DNA from: Caballeronia peredens
GTDB lineage: Bacteria > Pseudomonadota > Gammaproteobacteria > Burkholderiales > Burkholderiaceae
DNA length: 64,000 nt
NCBI GenBank assembly: GCA_001544595.2
Contig: FCOH02000005.1
Coordinates: 62,001 to 126,000 of the forward strand
Reading direction: 5' to 3'
The first letter of the stretch is position 1, and each line of letters begins with the position of its first letter. Below, one piece after another: positions 42,824-53,332 of this stretch. Below the pieces are notes generated by a model that was not told the DNA's origin, ran no database searches, and was given only the letters and a program-made list of their open reading frames with translations. The position numbers and the translations under genes are program-made.

Positions 42824-43151
42824 GAGAAATTAGGGACTCGACTAAAATGTGGGCGGCTGTCGGTACGGCACAGTGCGGCACGCAGCGATACGGTGCGGCA
42901 CGCTGGGACGCGGCAGACGGCACGAGCGGAGCGGACTGTGCAATCGGTTCGCTGCTTTCGCGAATCTGGCGCATGGATTGCGCCGCCACCCACCATAAAA
43001 CAAAATGGGCCGGATGCGGAGTTTCGGCGCGCGTTGAGCGCCCGATGACCGGTCCGGCCGACAAGTCGCGTATTATCCGCTAAAAGCATCGCGCGTTGCA
43101 GCAAAATACGCGCCGGGCGCGTAGACCGCGCGCCGAACCAATTCAGTTTCG
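42824..43151. other. 328-bp divergent region between yhbY and rlmE
   Basis: No gene is supported. It holds a cluster of GCGGCAC-type words, including two exact copies of GTGCGGCACGC spaced 20 bp apart (42873 and 42893), and a TATTAT at 43071-43076 that is a plausible -10 for rlmE. Confidence 0.55.
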
Positions 43152-43814
43152 ATGGCAAAAAACCGTTTCAGTCATTCGTGGTTGCACGACCACATCAACG
43201 ATCCCTACGTCAAGATGGCGCAGCGCGAGGGTTACCGCGCGCGCGCCGCATACAAGCTGAAGGAGATCGACGAGCAGGACAAGCTCATCAAGCCGGGGCA
43301 GGTGATCGTCGATCTCGGTTCGACGCCCGGCAGCTGGAGCCAGTACGCGCGCAACAAGCTGGCGCAAGGCCAGAAGCGGGATGCGCAGCGCGAGGGCGGC
43401 ATCGACGGCACGATCATCGCGCTGGATATTCTGCCGATGGAGCCGATTGCAGACGTCACGTTCATTCAGGGCGACTTCCGTGAAGACGACGTGCTCGCGA
43501 AGCTCGATGAAATCGTCGGCGAGCGGCAAGTGGACCTTGTAATCTCGGACATGGCCCCCAACCTCTCTGGCGTAGCGAGCGCGGATGCAGCGCGTATCGA
43601 ACATCTTTGCGATCTGGCGCTTGAGTTTGCGCAAAACCATCTGAAACCGGACGGTGCGCTGCTGGTCAAATGTTTTCATGGCAGCGGTTACAGTCAGATC
43701 GTCGAGAAGTTCAAACAGCAGTTCAAGGTGGTGGCGCCGCGCAAGCCCAAGGCGTCTCGCGACAAATCGTCGGAGACATTCATCCTCGGGCGCCGGCTCA
43801 AGCATCCGGGTTGA
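43152..43814 (+). CDS. rlmE: 23S rRNA (uridine-2552-2'-O)-methyltransferase RlmE
   Basis: 220-residue FtsJ/RrmJ-family enzyme that methylates U2552 in the A loop of 23S rRNA during late 50S assembly. The N-terminus has [15 protein letters not shown] with the catalytic Lys. The SAM motif I reads [14 protein letters not shown], followed by [12 protein letters not shown] with the catalytic Asp and [10 protein letters not shown] with the second Lys. It is followed 185 bp later by ftsH, a conserved neighbour. Confidence 0.97.
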   Translation: MAKNRFSHSWLHDHINDPYVKMAQREGYRARAAYKLKEIDEQDKLIKPGQVIVDLGSTPGSWSQYARNKLAQGQKRDAQREGGIDGTIIALDILPMEPIADVTFIQGDFREDDVLAKLDEIVGERQVDLVISDMAPNLSGVASADAARIEHLCDLALEFAQNHLKPDGALLVKCFHGSGYSQIVEKFKQQFKVVAPRKPKASRDKSSETFILGRRLKHPG

Positions 43815-43999
43815 TGGACCTGCCTGAATAAAATCGGCGCAATTCAGCGATATTTTCGCGGATTATGCCGAAAATGCCCCGACTGCCGCTATTTGTACGG
43901 TAGTTAAACCTTATGGCAGGGGTTAGCGGTCTGGATTAGAATGCTTCGGTGCGCCGCAAGGTTTATGTAGGCGCCCGTCTATGAGTGAGGAGTGGTGCC

Positions 44000-45886
44000 T
44001 TGAACAACAATATGTTCTCGAAAGCAGCAGTGTGGCTCGTGATCGCACTGGTGCTGTTTACGGTGTTCAAGCAGTTCGATAAGCCCCGCGTGCAGGAAGG
44101 TGTGTCCTATTCGCAGTTCATGGACGACGCGAAGAACGGCAAGGTGAAGAATGTCACCGTTCAAGGGCGGAATCTGACGGTCACTCCGGCAGACGGCCAG
44201 AAATACCAGATCGTGTCGCCCGGCGACATCTGGATGGTCGGCGATCTGATGAAATACGGCGTTCAGGTCAGCGGCAAGGCTGACGATGAACCGAATGCGC
44301 TCGTCTCCGCGCTGTACTACCTCGGACCGACGATCCTGATCATCGGCTTCTGGTTCTACATGATGAGGCAGATGCAGGGGGGCGGCAAAGGCGGGGCATT
44401 CTCGTTCGGGAAGTCGCGTGCGCGGCTGATCGACGAAAACAACAACGCAATCAATTTCACCGACGTCGCCGGTTGCGACGAAGCCAAGGAAGAAGTGTCC
44501 GAACTCGTGGACTTCCTGCGCGATCCGCAGAAGTTCCAGAAACTGGGCGGGCGAATTCCACGCGGCGTGCTGCTGGTCGGGCCTCCGGGTACCGGTAAGA
44601 CGCTGCTGGCTCGCGCCATCGCGGGCGAAGCGAAAGTGCCGTTCTTCAGCATCTCGGGTTCGGACTTCGTGGAAATGTTCGTCGGCGTGGGCGCAGCCCG
44701 TGTGCGCGACATGTTCGAGCAGGCGAAGAAGCACGCGCCGTGTATCGTGTTCATCGACGAAATCGACGCGGTCGGCCGTCATCGCGGCGCCGGCATGGGC
44801 GGCGGCAACGACGAGCGCGAACAGACGCTGAACCAGATGCTCGTCGAGATGGACGGCTTCGAGGCGAATTCGGGTGTCATCGTGATCGCAGCGACCAACC
44901 GCTCCGACGTGCTCGACAAGGCGCTGCTGCGTCCGGGCCGTTTCGACCGTCAGGTGTACGTCGGTCTGCCGGACATCCGCGGCCGCGAGCACATCATGAA
45001 GGTTCACCTGCGCAAGGTGCCCATTTCGAACGACGTCGATGCATCGGTCATCGCGCGCGGCACGCCGGGCTTCTCGGGCGCCGATCTCGCGAACCTCGTG
45101 AACGAAGCCGCGTTGTTCGCGGCGCGTCGCGGCAAGCGCATCGTCGAGATGCAGGATTTCGAGGACGCGAAGGACAAGATCTTCATGGGTCCGGAGCGCA
45201 AGTCGGCAGTCATGCGCGAGGAAGAGCGCCGCAATACGGCGTACCACGAGTCGGGCCATGCCGTCGTCGCGAAGCTGCTTCCGCATGCCGATCCGGTCCA
45301 CAAGGTCACGATCATGCCGCGCGGCTGGGCGCTGGGCGTCACCTGGCAGTTGCCGGAGCATGACCGCGTGAACCTGTATCGCGACAAGATGCTCGAGGAA
45401 ATCGCCATTCTGTTCGGCGGCCGGGCCGCGGAAGAAGTGTTCCTGAACTCGATGTCCACGGGCGCTTCCAACGACTTCGAACGTGCGACCAAAATGGCGC
45501 GCGATATGGTGACCCGCTACGGCATGTCGGATGTCCTCGGCACGATGGTCTACGTCGATACCGAAGACAATGGCATGTTCGGAAAGATGGGCGCGAAGTC
45601 GGTCTCGGAAGCTACGCAGCAGAAGGTCGATTCGGAAATCCGCCGCATTCTCGACGAGCAATACGCACTCGCCCGCAAGCTGCTGGAAGACAACCGCGTC
45701 AGGGTCGAAGCAATGACCAAGGCGCTGCTCGAGTGGGAAACCATCGACGCGGACCAGATCAGCGACATCATGGCCGACCGTCCGCCGCGTCCGCCGAAGA
45801 ATTTGCCGCCGCCGTCGGGCGACACGCCGCCGGGTGGCAGCAGCGGCACCGAGGTCAAGCCGGGCAACGCGCCGGCAACGGCCTGA
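44000..45886 (+). CDS. ftsH: ATP-dependent zinc metalloprotease FtsH
   Basis: 628-residue inner-membrane AAA protease that degrades membrane and regulatory proteins such as LpxC and sigma-32 in E. coli. There are two membrane segments (about 6-22 and 98-118). The AAA domain has Walker A GPPGTGKT (Lys200), Walker [11 protein letters not shown] and the SRH with RPGRFDRQV. The zinc site is HESGH (His416-His420). The tail is Pro/Gly-rich. I chose TTG 44000 because AGGAG lies seven bases before it and the protein then begins [11 protein letters not shown]; a GTG at 43985 is also in frame. It heads ftsH-folP-glmM. Confidence 0.97.
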   Translation: MNNNMFSKAAVWLVIALVLFTVFKQFDKPRVQEGVSYSQFMDDAKNGKVKNVTVQGRNLTVTPADGQKYQIVSPGDIWMVGDLMKYGVQVSGKADDEPNALVSALYYLGPTILIIGFWFYMMRQMQGGGKGGAFSFGKSRARLIDENNNAINFTDVAGCDEAKEEVSELVDFLRDPQKFQKLGGRIPRGVLLVGPPGTGKTLLARAIAGEAKVPFFSISGSDFVEMFVGVGAARVRDMFEQAKKHAPCIVFIDEIDAVGRHRGAGMGGGNDEREQTLNQMLVEMDGFEANSGVIVIAATNRSDVLDKALLRPGRFDRQVYVGLPDIRGREHIMKVHLRKVPISNDVDASVIARGTPGFSGADLANLVNEAALFAARRGKRIVEMQDFEDAKDKIFMGPERKSAVMREEERRNTAYHESGHAVVAKLLPHADPVHKVTIMPRGWALGVTWQLPEHDRVNLYRDKMLEEIAILFGGRAAEEVFLNSMSTGASNDFERATKMARDMVTRYGMSDVLGTMVYVDTEDNGMFGKMGAKSVSEATQQKVDSEIRRILDEQYALARKLLEDNRVRVEAMTKALLEWETIDADQISDIMADRPPRPPKNLPPPSGDTPPGGSSGTEVKPGNAPATA

Positions 45887-45903
45887 GTTTTCTGCCTCCT
45901 TTC

Positions 45904-45937
45904 ATGGGCCGCCGTGCATCGCACGCCGGCCCATTTT
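45904..45937 (+). terminator. Hairpin with T-run between ftsH and folP
   Basis: A 14-base arm (45904-45917) pairs with 45921-45934 with one C-C mismatch, followed by TTTTC. It could be a partial terminator that lowers folP and glmM expression relative to ftsH. Confidence 0.65.
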
Positions 45938-46036
45938 CACTTTCAGGGCCTCGTTCGACTTCGACCGATGCCAGCCGCACGTCCCGCGCTCATATGAGCG
46001 TCGTTCCCGTTTCTGTCTTTTGCTTTTTCTACTCGC

Positions 46037-46921
46037 TTGACCACATCGACTCCCACTCTTCCCCCGGCCGCGCCGCTTCAGTGCGGACGCTTCACACTGA
46101 CCTTCGAACGCCCGCTCGTCATGGGCATTCTCAATGTCACGCCGGACTCGTTTTCTGACGGCGGCCGTTTCCTTTCCCGCGACGCCGCCCTGGCGCGCGC
46201 CGAGAAAATGCTCGCCGATGGCGCCGACATGATCGATATCGGCGGCGAATCGACGCGTCCCGGCGCGCCGCCCGTTCCGCTCGACGAAGAACTGGAGCGC
46301 GTCGTGCCGATCGTCGAGGCGTTGCGCGCCGTGCACATGCCGATCTCCGTCGACACCTACAAGCCCGCCGTGATGCGCGCCGCGCTCGACGCCGGCGCGG
46401 ACATGATCAACGACATCTGGGGCTTGCGGCAGGAAGGCGCGCTCGAGGCCGTCAGGGACAGCGGTTGCGGGCTGTGCGTGATGCACATGCTCGGCGAGCC
46501 GCGCACGATGCAACTCCACGAGCCGTTTTACGACGACGTGGTCGGCGACGTGCGGGCTTTCTTCTCCGAGCGGCTCGGCGCGCTCGCGCAGGCCGGAATT
46601 GCAAAAGAGCGTGTGAGTCTCGATCCCGGCTACGGCTTCGGAAAGACGGTGGAGCATAATTACGCGCTGCTTGCGCATTTGCGCGCAACGCTGCCCATCG
46701 GCACGAATTTCCCGCTGCTGGCAGGCATGTCGCGCAAATCGATGCTGGGCGCCATTACCGGCCGCGGCGCGGGCGAGCGTCTCGCGGCGAGCGTGGCCGC
46801 GGCGGTCTGCGCGGCGGAACGGGGCGCGGCGATCATCCGCGTGCACGACGTCGCCGAGACCGTCGATGCCCTGAAGGTCTGGGAGGCCACAAAGAATGCC
46901 GCGCCCGGCGGGCATCATTGA
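46037..46921 (+). CDS. folP: Dihydropteroate synthase
   Basis: 294-residue TIM-barrel enzyme that joins p-aminobenzoate to the pterin diphosphate in folate synthesis, the target of sulfonamides. Signatures are MGILNVTPDSFSDGG and MIDIGGESTRPGA near the N-terminus, SVDTYKPAVM, DPGYGFGKTVEHN and, near the end, RVHDVAETVDAL. The only start before the first motif is TTG 46037, without a visible Shine-Dalgarno, so the exact start is doubtful. It lies between ftsH and glmM as in most proteobacteria. Confidence 0.95.
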   Translation: MTTSTPTLPPAAPLQCGRFTLTFERPLVMGILNVTPDSFSDGGRFLSRDAALARAEKMLADGADMIDIGGESTRPGAPPVPLDEELERVVPIVEALRAVHMPISVDTYKPAVMRAALDAGADMINDIWGLRQEGALEAVRDSGCGLCVMHMLGEPRTMQLHEPFYDDVVGDVRAFFSERLGALAQAGIAKERVSLDPGYGFGKTVEHNYALLAHLRATLPIGTNFPLLAGMSRKSMLGAITGRGAGERLAASVAAAVCAAERGAAIIRVHDVAETVDALKVWEATKNAAPGGHH

Positions 46922-47038
46922 CCGTTGGCACGGTTCGGCAAGAATGACGGCGCAGGCGCACGCGCCGGTACAAATCGTCAACACTATTCCGCGGACCTAT
47001 AACAGGCGCCATATGTCCGCGAGGAGGGTCACTCAACA

Positions 47039-48400
47039 ATGGCACGTCAATATTTCGGCACGGACGGCATTCGGGGACGCGTAGGCGTCGCGCCGATCAC
47101 GCCGGACTTCGTACTCAAACTCGGCTACGCCGCGGGCAAGGTGCTCGCGGGCGCGGACCGCGCGCAGCAGAAAAAGGGCAATCGCCCGACGGTGCTGATC
47201 GGCAAGGACACGCGCGTGTCGGGCTACATGCTCGAAGCCGCGCTGGAATCGGGCTTTTCTGCGGCGGGCGTCGACGTGATGCTGGCCGGCCCGATGCCGA
47301 CGCCGGGCGTCGCGTATCTGACGCGCGCGCTGCGCCTGTCGGCGGGCGTGGTGATCAGCGCGTCGCACAATCCGTACAACGACAACGGCATCAAGTTCTT
47401 CTCGGCCGACGGCAACAAGCTGCCCGACGAAGTCGAACTCGAGATCGAGCGCCAGCTCGAGCAGCCGATGGAATGCGCGCCGTCCGAGCGTCTCGGCAAG
47501 GCGCGACGCCTCGACGACGCGGGCGGCCGCTACATCGAATTCTGCAAGAGCACCTTTCCCGCGAGCTTCGACCTGCGCGGACTGAAGCTCGTCGTCGATT
47601 GCGCGCATGGCGCCGCGTACGACGTCGCGCCGCACGTGTTCCACGAACTGGGCGCGGAAGTGGTGTCGATCGGCGCGTCGCCGAACGGCTTCAACATCAA
47701 CGACGGTGTCGGCGCAACCGCACCCGATGCGCTCGTGCGCGCCGTGCTGGAGCACAAGGCCGATCTCGGCATCGCGCTCGACGGCGACGCGGACCGCGTG
47801 CAGATCGTCGATTCGTCCGGCCGTCTCTACAACGGCGACGAACTGCTCTATGTGCTGGTCAAGGACCGCATCTCCACCGACGGCCAGGTGCCGGGCGCAG
47901 TCGGCACGCTCATGACCAACATGGCCGTGGAAGTGGCGCTGAAAGAGGCCGGCGTGCAGTTCGTGCGCGCGGCCGTCGGCGACCGCTACGTGCTTGAGAA
48001 GCTGCGCGAGAACGGCTGGCAGCTCGGCGCGGAGGGTTCGGGGCACATTCTGTCGCTGGACCGGCATTCGACCGGCGACGGCATCGTGTCCGCGCTGCTC
48101 GTGCTGGCGGCGATCCAGCGCAGCGGCAAGTCGCTCGCCGATCTGCTCGACGGCGTGAGCCTGTTCCCGCAGAAACTGATCAACGTGCGCATGAACGCGG
48201 GCGCGGACTGGAAGAACAGTGAGGCGATCCGCCGCGCAGTCGAGCAAGCCGAGCGTTCCCTCGAATCGCACGGGCGGGTCTTGATTCGCGCGTCGGGAAC
48301 CGAACCGGTGCTGCGCGTGATGGTGGAAGCGTCGGCGCAGCAGGATGCGGTTCGGCACGCGGAAACGATTGCGCAGGTCGTGAAGGAAGCGACTTCGTAG
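47039..48400 (+). CDS. glmM: Phosphoglucosamine mutase
   Basis: 453-residue enzyme that turns glucosamine-6-phosphate into glucosamine-1-phosphate for UDP-GlcNAc, the precursor of peptidoglycan and LPS. The start is [12 protein letters not shown]. The phosphoserine loop is [10 protein letters not shown], with the catalytic Ser109. The Mg-binding loop reads DGDADRVQ, the sugar-binding loop EGSGH, and the phosphate-binding loop [15 protein letters not shown] 47039 is preceded by GAGGAGGG. It ends at a TTCG-loop terminator. Confidence 0.98.
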   Translation: MARQYFGTDGIRGRVGVAPITPDFVLKLGYAAGKVLAGADRAQQKKGNRPTVLIGKDTRVSGYMLEAALESGFSAAGVDVMLAGPMPTPGVAYLTRALRLSAGVVISASHNPYNDNGIKFFSADGNKLPDEVELEIERQLEQPMECAPSERLGKARRLDDAGGRYIEFCKSTFPASFDLRGLKLVVDCAHGAAYDVAPHVFHELGAEVVSIGASPNGFNINDGVGATAPDALVRAVLEHKADLGIALDGDADRVQIVDSSGRLYNGDELLYVLVKDRISTDGQVPGAVGTLMTNMAVEVALKEAGVQFVRAAVGDRYVLEKLRENGWQLGAEGSGHILSLDRHSTGDGIVSALLVLAAIQRSGKSLADLLDGVSLFPQKLINVRMNAGADWKNSEAIRRAVEQAERSLESHGRVLIRASGTEPVLRVMVEASAQQDAVRHAETIAQVVKEATS

Positions 48401-48442
48401 GCGTTTACTGAAAGCCGTCACAATTCGCTAAAAGTAGGGCGT

Positions 48443-48468
48443 AAGCGGGCTTCGGCCCGCTTTTTTTA
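48443..48468 (+). terminator. Rho-independent terminator after glmM
   Basis: AAGCGGGC (48443-48450) pairs with GCCCGCTT (48455-48462) across a TTCG tetraloop, followed by a T-run. Confidence 0.95.
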
Positions 48469-48545
48469 ATTGCATCAAGCGCTTGACAAATCGTGTGTGA
48501 TCAAACTTTCAGCGCGTAAGCAGAATGACACGTCTGCTTCACGAT

Positions 48546-48579
48546 CAGTCATATTACTGTCACAGACTCCTCCTATATT
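48546..48579 (+). promoter_or_regulatory. PHO box and -10 of the pst-pho operon
   Basis: CAGTCAT (48546-48552) and CTGTCAC (48557-48563) are two PhoB half-sites 11 bp apart, close to the CTGTCAT consensus. TATATT (48574-48579) lies 10 bp after them, the spacing seen in PhoB-activated promoters where the PHO box replaces the -35. It sits 40 bp before the pstS start. Confidence 0.88.
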
Positions 48580-48619
48580 TCGCGGTGTCGTCTCACACGC
48601 TCACAACCCTGGAGGTCTC

Positions 48620-49651
48620 ATGAAATTGATGCAAACCGCGCTGGCTGGCGTAATTGGCGCTCTGTTCGCCATCTCCGCGCAAGCAGCCGATATTACCGGC
48701 GCGGGCAGCACCTTCGCAGCTCCGATCTATACCAAGTGGGCTGACGCCTACCAGAAAACCGGCGGCGGCAAGGTCAACTATCAAGGCATCGGTTCATCGG
48801 GCGGCATCAAGCAGATCATCGCGAAGACGGTGGATTTCGCAGGCTCCGACGCTCCGCTGAAAGATGACGAACTCGCGAAGGACGGCCTGTTCCAGTTCCC
48901 GACGGTGGTCGGCGGCGTGGTGCCGGTGATCAACGTGCCGGGCGTGAAGGCCGGCGAAGTGACGCTGTCGGGCCAGGTGCTCGGCGATATCTACCTCGGC
49001 AAGATCAAGAAGTGGAATGATCCGGCGATCGCCGCGCTCAATCCGAAGGTCAAGCTGCCGGATACCGACATCGCGGTCGTGCGTCGCGCCGACGGTTCGG
49101 GCACGAGCTTCATCTGGACGAACTATCTGTCGAAGGTGAATCCGGAGTGGAAGTCGAAGGTCGGCGAAGGCTCGACCGTGAACTGGCCGACCGGCACGGG
49201 CGGCAAGGGCAACGACGGCGTCGCGGCATTCGTGCAGCGTCTGCCGGGCGCGATCGGCTACGTGGAATGGGCGTATGCGAAGCAGAACAAGATGACCTAC
49301 GTCGGCCTGAAGAATTCGGCGGGCACGGTTGTCGAGCCGAAGACGGAGACGTTCAAGGCGGCAGCGGCCGGCGCGGACTGGTCGAAGTCGTTCTACCAGA
49401 TCCTCACGAACGAGTCGGGCCAGAACGCATGGCCGATCGTCGGCGCGACCTTCGTGCTGCTGCACGCGACGCAGGACAAGGCGGCGCAAGGCACGGAAAC
49501 GCTGAAGTTCTTCGACTGGGCGTTCAAGAACGGCAATCAGGCAGCCAACGATCTCGACTACATCACGCTGCCGGATTCGGTCGTCGCCGAAATCAAGACG
49601 CAATGGAAGGCGAAGGTGAAGGACGCATCGGGCAAGCCGGTCGCAGAGTAA
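48620..49651 (+). CDS. pstS: Periplasmic phosphate-binding protein PstS
   Basis: 343-residue solute-binding protein that captures phosphate for the Pst ABC importer. The signal peptide ends at AISAQA-AD (about residue 22). The mature start [16 protein letters not shown] is typical of PstS, with ligand-binding [11 protein letters not shown] and [18 protein letters not shown] 48620 follows GGAGG at good spacing; the open frame upstream covers only the promoter. A PHO box precedes it. Confidence 0.98.
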   Translation: MKLMQTALAGVIGALFAISAQAADITGAGSTFAAPIYTKWADAYQKTGGGKVNYQGIGSSGGIKQIIAKTVDFAGSDAPLKDDELAKDGLFQFPTVVGGVVPVINVPGVKAGEVTLSGQVLGDIYLGKIKKWNDPAIAALNPKVKLPDTDIAVVRRADGSGTSFIWTNYLSKVNPEWKSKVGEGSTVNWPTGTGGKGNDGVAAFVQRLPGAIGYVEWAYAKQNKMTYVGLKNSAGTVVEPKTETFKAAAAGADWSKSFYQILTNESGQNAWPIVGATFVLLHATQDKAAQGTETLKFFDWAFKNGNQAANDLDYITLPDSVVAEIKTQWKAKVKDASGKPVAE

Positions 49652-49673
49652 GCGCAGCACGCATCGTTTGAAA

Positions 49674-49750
49674 CTGTCCTAAGCTGCTTCAGGCGCGGAC
49701 AGTCAGCAGCAAAGAAAGCCGCGCGCCGGGCCGAGAGGTCTGCCGCGCGG
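49674..49750 (+). other. Two hairpins between pstS and pstC
   Basis: CTGTCC (49674-49679) pairs with GGACAG (49697-49702), and CCGCGCG (49719-49725) pairs with CGCGCGG (49744-49750). Neither has a T-run. Structures like this after a binding-protein gene often protect that mRNA from decay or partly stop transcription, so PstS is made in excess over the membrane parts. Confidence 0.6.
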
Positions 49751-49778
49751 TCTGACACGTAGCGAAACCAAGGCTCCC

Positions 49779-50762
49779 ATGTCGGACATCAATTTAGCGT
49801 CGGCACCGCCGGCGGCGCATACGCAGCGCGCGCCGAGCCGTCTCGGCGACATCATTTTCGGCGGCGTCACCCGGCTTGCGGCCGTCGTGACGCTGCTTCT
49901 GCTGGGCGGCATCATCGTTTCGCTGATCATCGCGTCGATGCCGACCATCCAGAAATTCGGTCTCTCGTTCCTCTGGCGCGCCGAGTGGGATCCACCCAGC
50001 GAAAGCTTCGGCGCCCTCGTGCCGATCTACGGCACCGTTGCGACCTCGATCATCGCGCTCATCATCGCGGTGCCGGTGAGCTTCGGCATCGCGCTCTTTC
50101 TGACGGAGCTCTCGCCCGCGTGGCTGCGCCGGCCGCTCGGCGTCGCGATCGAGCTGCTCGCGGCGATTCCGTCGATCGTCTACGGCATGTGGGGCCTGCT
50201 CGTGTTCGCGCCGATCTTCGCGCAATACTTCGAGAAGCCGCTTGGCCATCTGCTCGGCGACGTGCCCGTCATCGGCATGTTCTTTCAGGGCGCGCCGATC
50301 GGCATCGGCATTCTGTGCGCGGGCGTGATTCTCGCGATCATGATCATTCCGTACATCGCCTCCGTGATGCGCGACGTGTTCGAAGTCACGCCGGTGCTGC
50401 TGAAGGAATCGGCGTACGGCATCGGCTGCACGACCTGGGAAGTGATGTGGAAGATCGTGTTGCCCTATACGCGCGCCGGTGTGATCGGCGGCGTCATGCT
50501 CGGTCTCGGCCGTGCGCTCGGCGAAACGATGGCGGTCACGTTCGTCATCGGTAATACGAATCTGCTCGACAACGTGTCGCTGTTCTCGCCCGGCAACAGC
50601 ATTACTTCGGCGCTCGCCAACGAGTTTGCCGAAGCGAGCCCGGGTCTGCATACGTCGGCGCTGATGGAACTCGGCCTGATTCTCTTCGTGATCACGTTCT
50701 TCGTGCTCGCGCTCTCCAAGCTGATGCTCTTGCGCATGGAACGCGGGGAGGGCCGGAAATGA
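49779..50762 (+). CDS. pstC: Phosphate ABC transporter permease PstC
   Basis: 327-residue inner-membrane permease with about six membrane segments. The ABC permease loop that contacts PstB reads [20 protein letters not shown], followed by the glycine of the EAA motif region. Family features are [15 protein letters not shown] and [15 protein letters not shown]. The stop overlaps the pstA start (ATGA), so PstC and PstA are made together as the channel pair. Confidence 0.97.
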   Translation: MSDINLASAPPAAHTQRAPSRLGDIIFGGVTRLAAVVTLLLLGGIIVSLIIASMPTIQKFGLSFLWRAEWDPPSESFGALVPIYGTVATSIIALIIAVPVSFGIALFLTELSPAWLRRPLGVAIELLAAIPSIVYGMWGLLVFAPIFAQYFEKPLGHLLGDVPVIGMFFQGAPIGIGILCAGVILAIMIIPYIASVMRDVFEVTPVLLKESAYGIGCTTWEVMWKIVLPYTRAGVIGGVMLGLGRALGETMAVTFVIGNTNLLDNVSLFSPGNSITSALANEFAEASPGLHTSALMELGLILFVITFFVLALSKLMLLRMERGEGRK

Positions 50763-51646
50763 GCCGTCCCGCCACGTTCAATCAGGACGACGCCCGCGTC
50801 GAAGCCACGCGTGTCAAGTTGCAGCGCCGCCGCCGCGGCACCAATGCAATCGCGCTGACGCTCTCGCTCGCCGCGATGGCCTTCGGTCTTCTCTGGCTCG
50901 TCTGGATCCTCTTCACGACGCTCAGGCTCGGCATCGGCGGGCTGTCGGTCGATCTCTTCACGCAATCGACGCCGCCGCCGAACACCGATGGCGGCGGTCT
51001 CGCCAACGCGATCGTCGGCAGCCTGATGCTTGTCGTGCTTGCGACCTGCGTGGGCACGCCGCTCGGCATTCTCGCGGGCGTCTATCTCGCCGAGTACGGC
51101 CAGAAGCGCTGGCTCGCGAACGTCACGCGCTTCATCAACGACATTCTGCTGTCGGCGCCGTCGATCGTCGTCGGTCTGTTCGTGTACGCGCTGGTCGTCG
51201 CGAAGGTCGGGCGCTTCTCGGGCTGGGCGGGCGTGATCGCGCTTGCGCTGCTGCAGATTCCGATCGTGATCCGCACGACCGAGAACATGCTGAAGCTCGT
51301 GCCCAACGCGCTGCGCGAAGCGGCGTTCGCGCTCGGCACGCCGAAGTGGAAGATGGTGATGTCGATCACGCTGAAGGCGTCGATCGGGGGCATCGTCACG
51401 GGCGTGCTGCTGGCGATCGCGCGTATCGCCGGCGAAACCGCGCCGCTCCTTTTCACGGCGCTGTCGAATCAGTTTTTCTCGTGGGACATGAGTCAGCCGG
51501 TGGCCAATCTGCCGGTGACGATCTACAAGTTCGCGATGAGTCCGTTCCCGCAGTGGCAATCGCTCGCGTGGGCCGGTGTGTTCCTGATTACGCTCGGCGT
51601 GCTGGGTCTGAATATCCTGGCGCGTGCGATCTTCTCGAAGAAATAA
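50759..51646 (+). CDS. pstA: Phosphate ABC transporter permease PstA
   Basis: 295-residue permease with about six membrane segments. Its EAA-type loop reads [19 protein letters not shown]. Other family features are [36 protein letters not shown] near the end, and a short basic N-terminal cytoplasmic part. It begins by a 4-base overlap with pstC and is followed 15 bp later by pstB. Confidence 0.97.
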   Translation: MSRPATFNQDDARVEATRVKLQRRRRGTNAIALTLSLAAMAFGLLWLVWILFTTLRLGIGGLSVDLFTQSTPPPNTDGGGLANAIVGSLMLVVLATCVGTPLGILAGVYLAEYGQKRWLANVTRFINDILLSAPSIVVGLFVYALVVAKVGRFSGWAGVIALALLQIPIVIRTTENMLKLVPNALREAAFALGTPKWKMVMSITLKASIGGIVTGVLLAIARIAGETAPLLFTALSNQFFSWDMSQPVANLPVTIYKFAMSPFPQWQSLAWAGVFLITLGVLGLNILARAIFSKK

Positions 51647-51661
51647 GGGCGGAGTGATTCC

Positions 51662-52537
51662 ATGAATATGGTCGAAAGTGGTGTCAACCACCTGAATTCG
51701 AAGGTTGAAGCGACGCCGGTCGAGCGCGGTCCGGCGCCGGGCAGCGTGCGTCCCACGCACAGTTCGCAGCCGGCGGATTCGATCAAGCCGAAGATCGAGG
51801 TGAACAACCTCAATTTCTTCTACAACAAGTATCACGCGCTGAAGAACATCAATCTGCGCATTCCCGAGAAGAAGGTCACGGCTTTCATCGGGCCTTCGGG
51901 TTGCGGCAAGTCCACGCTGCTGCGCACGTTCAACAAGATGTACGCGCTCTATCCGGAGCAGCGCGCCGAAGGCGAAATCCTGATGGACGGCGCGAACCTG
52001 CTCGACACGACGCGCGACATTTCGCTGCTGCGCGCACGTGTGGGCATGGTGTTCCAGAAGCCGACGCCGTTCCCGATGTCGATCTACGACAACATCGCGT
52101 TCGGCGTGAAGATGTTCGAGCAATTGTCGCGCTCGGAGATGGACGACCGCGTCGAATGGGCGCTCACGAAAGCGGCGCTCTGGACCGAAGTGAAGGACAA
52201 GCTGCAGCAGAGCGGCTACGGTCTGTCGGGCGGTCAGCAGCAGCGTCTGTGCATTGCGCGCGGCATCGCGATCCGTCCGGAAGTGCTGCTGCTCGACGAA
52301 CCGTGCTCCGCGCTCGACCCGATTTCGACGGGCCGCATCGAAGAGCTGATCGCCGAACTGAAGAGCGACTACACGGTCGTGATCGTCACGCACAACATGC
52401 AGCAGGCGGCGCGTTGTTCGGACTACACTGCCTATATGTACCTCGGTGAATTGATCGAGTTCGGCGACACCGAAAAGATCTTCATCAAACCGGCCCGCAA
52501 GGAAACGGAAGACTACATTACGGGCCGCTTTGGCTGA
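51662..52537 (+). CDS. pstB: Phosphate ABC transporter ATP-binding protein PstB
   Basis: 291-residue ATPase that powers phosphate import. Walker A is GPSGCGKST, the Q loop follows, the signature reads [16 protein letters not shown], Walker [14 protein letters not shown] and the switch His is in [14 protein letters not shown]. The first 40 or so residues are an extra polar extension before the conserved [16 protein letters not shown] start. It is linked to pstA and phoU in one transcript. Confidence 0.98.
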   Translation: MNMVESGVNHLNSKVEATPVERGPAPGSVRPTHSSQPADSIKPKIEVNNLNFFYNKYHALKNINLRIPEKKVTAFIGPSGCGKSTLLRTFNKMYALYPEQRAEGEILMDGANLLDTTRDISLLRARVGMVFQKPTPFPMSIYDNIAFGVKMFEQLSRSEMDDRVEWALTKAALWTEVKDKLQQSGYGLSGGQQQRLCIARGIAIRPEVLLLDEPCSALDPISTGRIEELIAELKSDYTVVIVTHNMQQAARCSDYTAYMYLGELIEFGDTEKIFIKPARKETEDYITGRFG

Positions 52538-52575
52538 TGGCAGCCGGGTCAAACATCAAGGCTTAAGGAGCACAT

Positions 52576-53280
52576 ATGTCCGATAAACATCTCTCGAGCC
52601 AGTTCGACGCCGACCTCAACGCGGTGTCGTCGAAAGTGCTGGAAATGGGTGGTCTCGTCGAGTCGCAGATCATCAACGCAATGCAGGCGCTGAACGAATT
52701 CGACATCGGTATCGCGGATCAGGTGATCGCCGCCGAGGTGCGTCTGAACACGATGGAAGTCGAGATCGACGAGGAATGCAGCAACATCATCGCGCGCCGT
52801 CAGCCGGCCGCGCGCGATCTGCGTCTGCTCATGGCGATCTCGAAGACCATCACGAATCTCGAACGCGCCGGCGACGAAGCCGAGAAGATCGCCAAACGCG
52901 TGAAGCGCATCAACGAAGACGGCGCGGGCCGCACGGTGAACATCGCCGAGATCAAGCTGTCGGGCGAGATGGCGGTGTCGATCCTGCGCCGCGCGCTCGA
53001 CGCGTTCGCGCGTCTCGACACGGTCGCGGCCGCGCAGATCGTGCGCGACGACAAGGCCATCGACGACGAATTCCGCGCCTTCGTGCGCAAGCTCGTCACG
53101 TACATGATGGAAGACCCGCGCACCATTTCGGCGGGCCTCGACTATCTGTTCATCGCGAAGGCGGTGGAGCGCATCGGCGATCACGCGAAGAACATCGCGG
53201 AGTTCATCATCTACATCGTCAAGGGCACGGACGTGCGGCATATCTCGCGCGACCAGCTCGAGCGCGAGGCGTTGAGCTGA
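52576..53280 (+). CDS. phoU: Phosphate-signalling regulator PhoU
   Basis: 234-residue protein of two three-helix bundles with the PhoU metal-binding pattern repeated (RQPAARDLRLLMAISKTITN with ERAGDEAEKIAKR in the first half, ERIGDHAKNIAEFIIY in the second). It links the Pst transporter to PhoR, keeping PhoB inactive when phosphate is plentiful. ATG 52576 follows AAGGAG. It lies between pstB and phoB. Confidence 0.97.
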   Translation: MSDKHLSSQFDADLNAVSSKVLEMGGLVESQIINAMQALNEFDIGIADQVIAAEVRLNTMEVEIDEECSNIIARRQPAARDLRLLMAISKTITNLERAGDEAEKIAKRVKRINEDGAGRTVNIAEIKLSGEMAVSILRRALDAFARLDTVAAAQIVRDDKAIDDEFRAFVRKLVTYMMEDPRTISAGLDYLFIAKAVERIGDHAKNIAEFIIYIVKGTDVRHISRDQLEREALS

Positions 53281-53332
53281 TCAGCGCCGCACGCAAAACG
53301 TTTCACTTCAAGCAAAAGGTCAAGAGGTGCCG

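Noticed and set aside
42254-43048. 264-codon plus-strand frame over the yhbY gene
   Set aside because: Antisense to the CRM-domain gene; it has no ribosome binding site and its composition is arginine/alanine-rich throughout.
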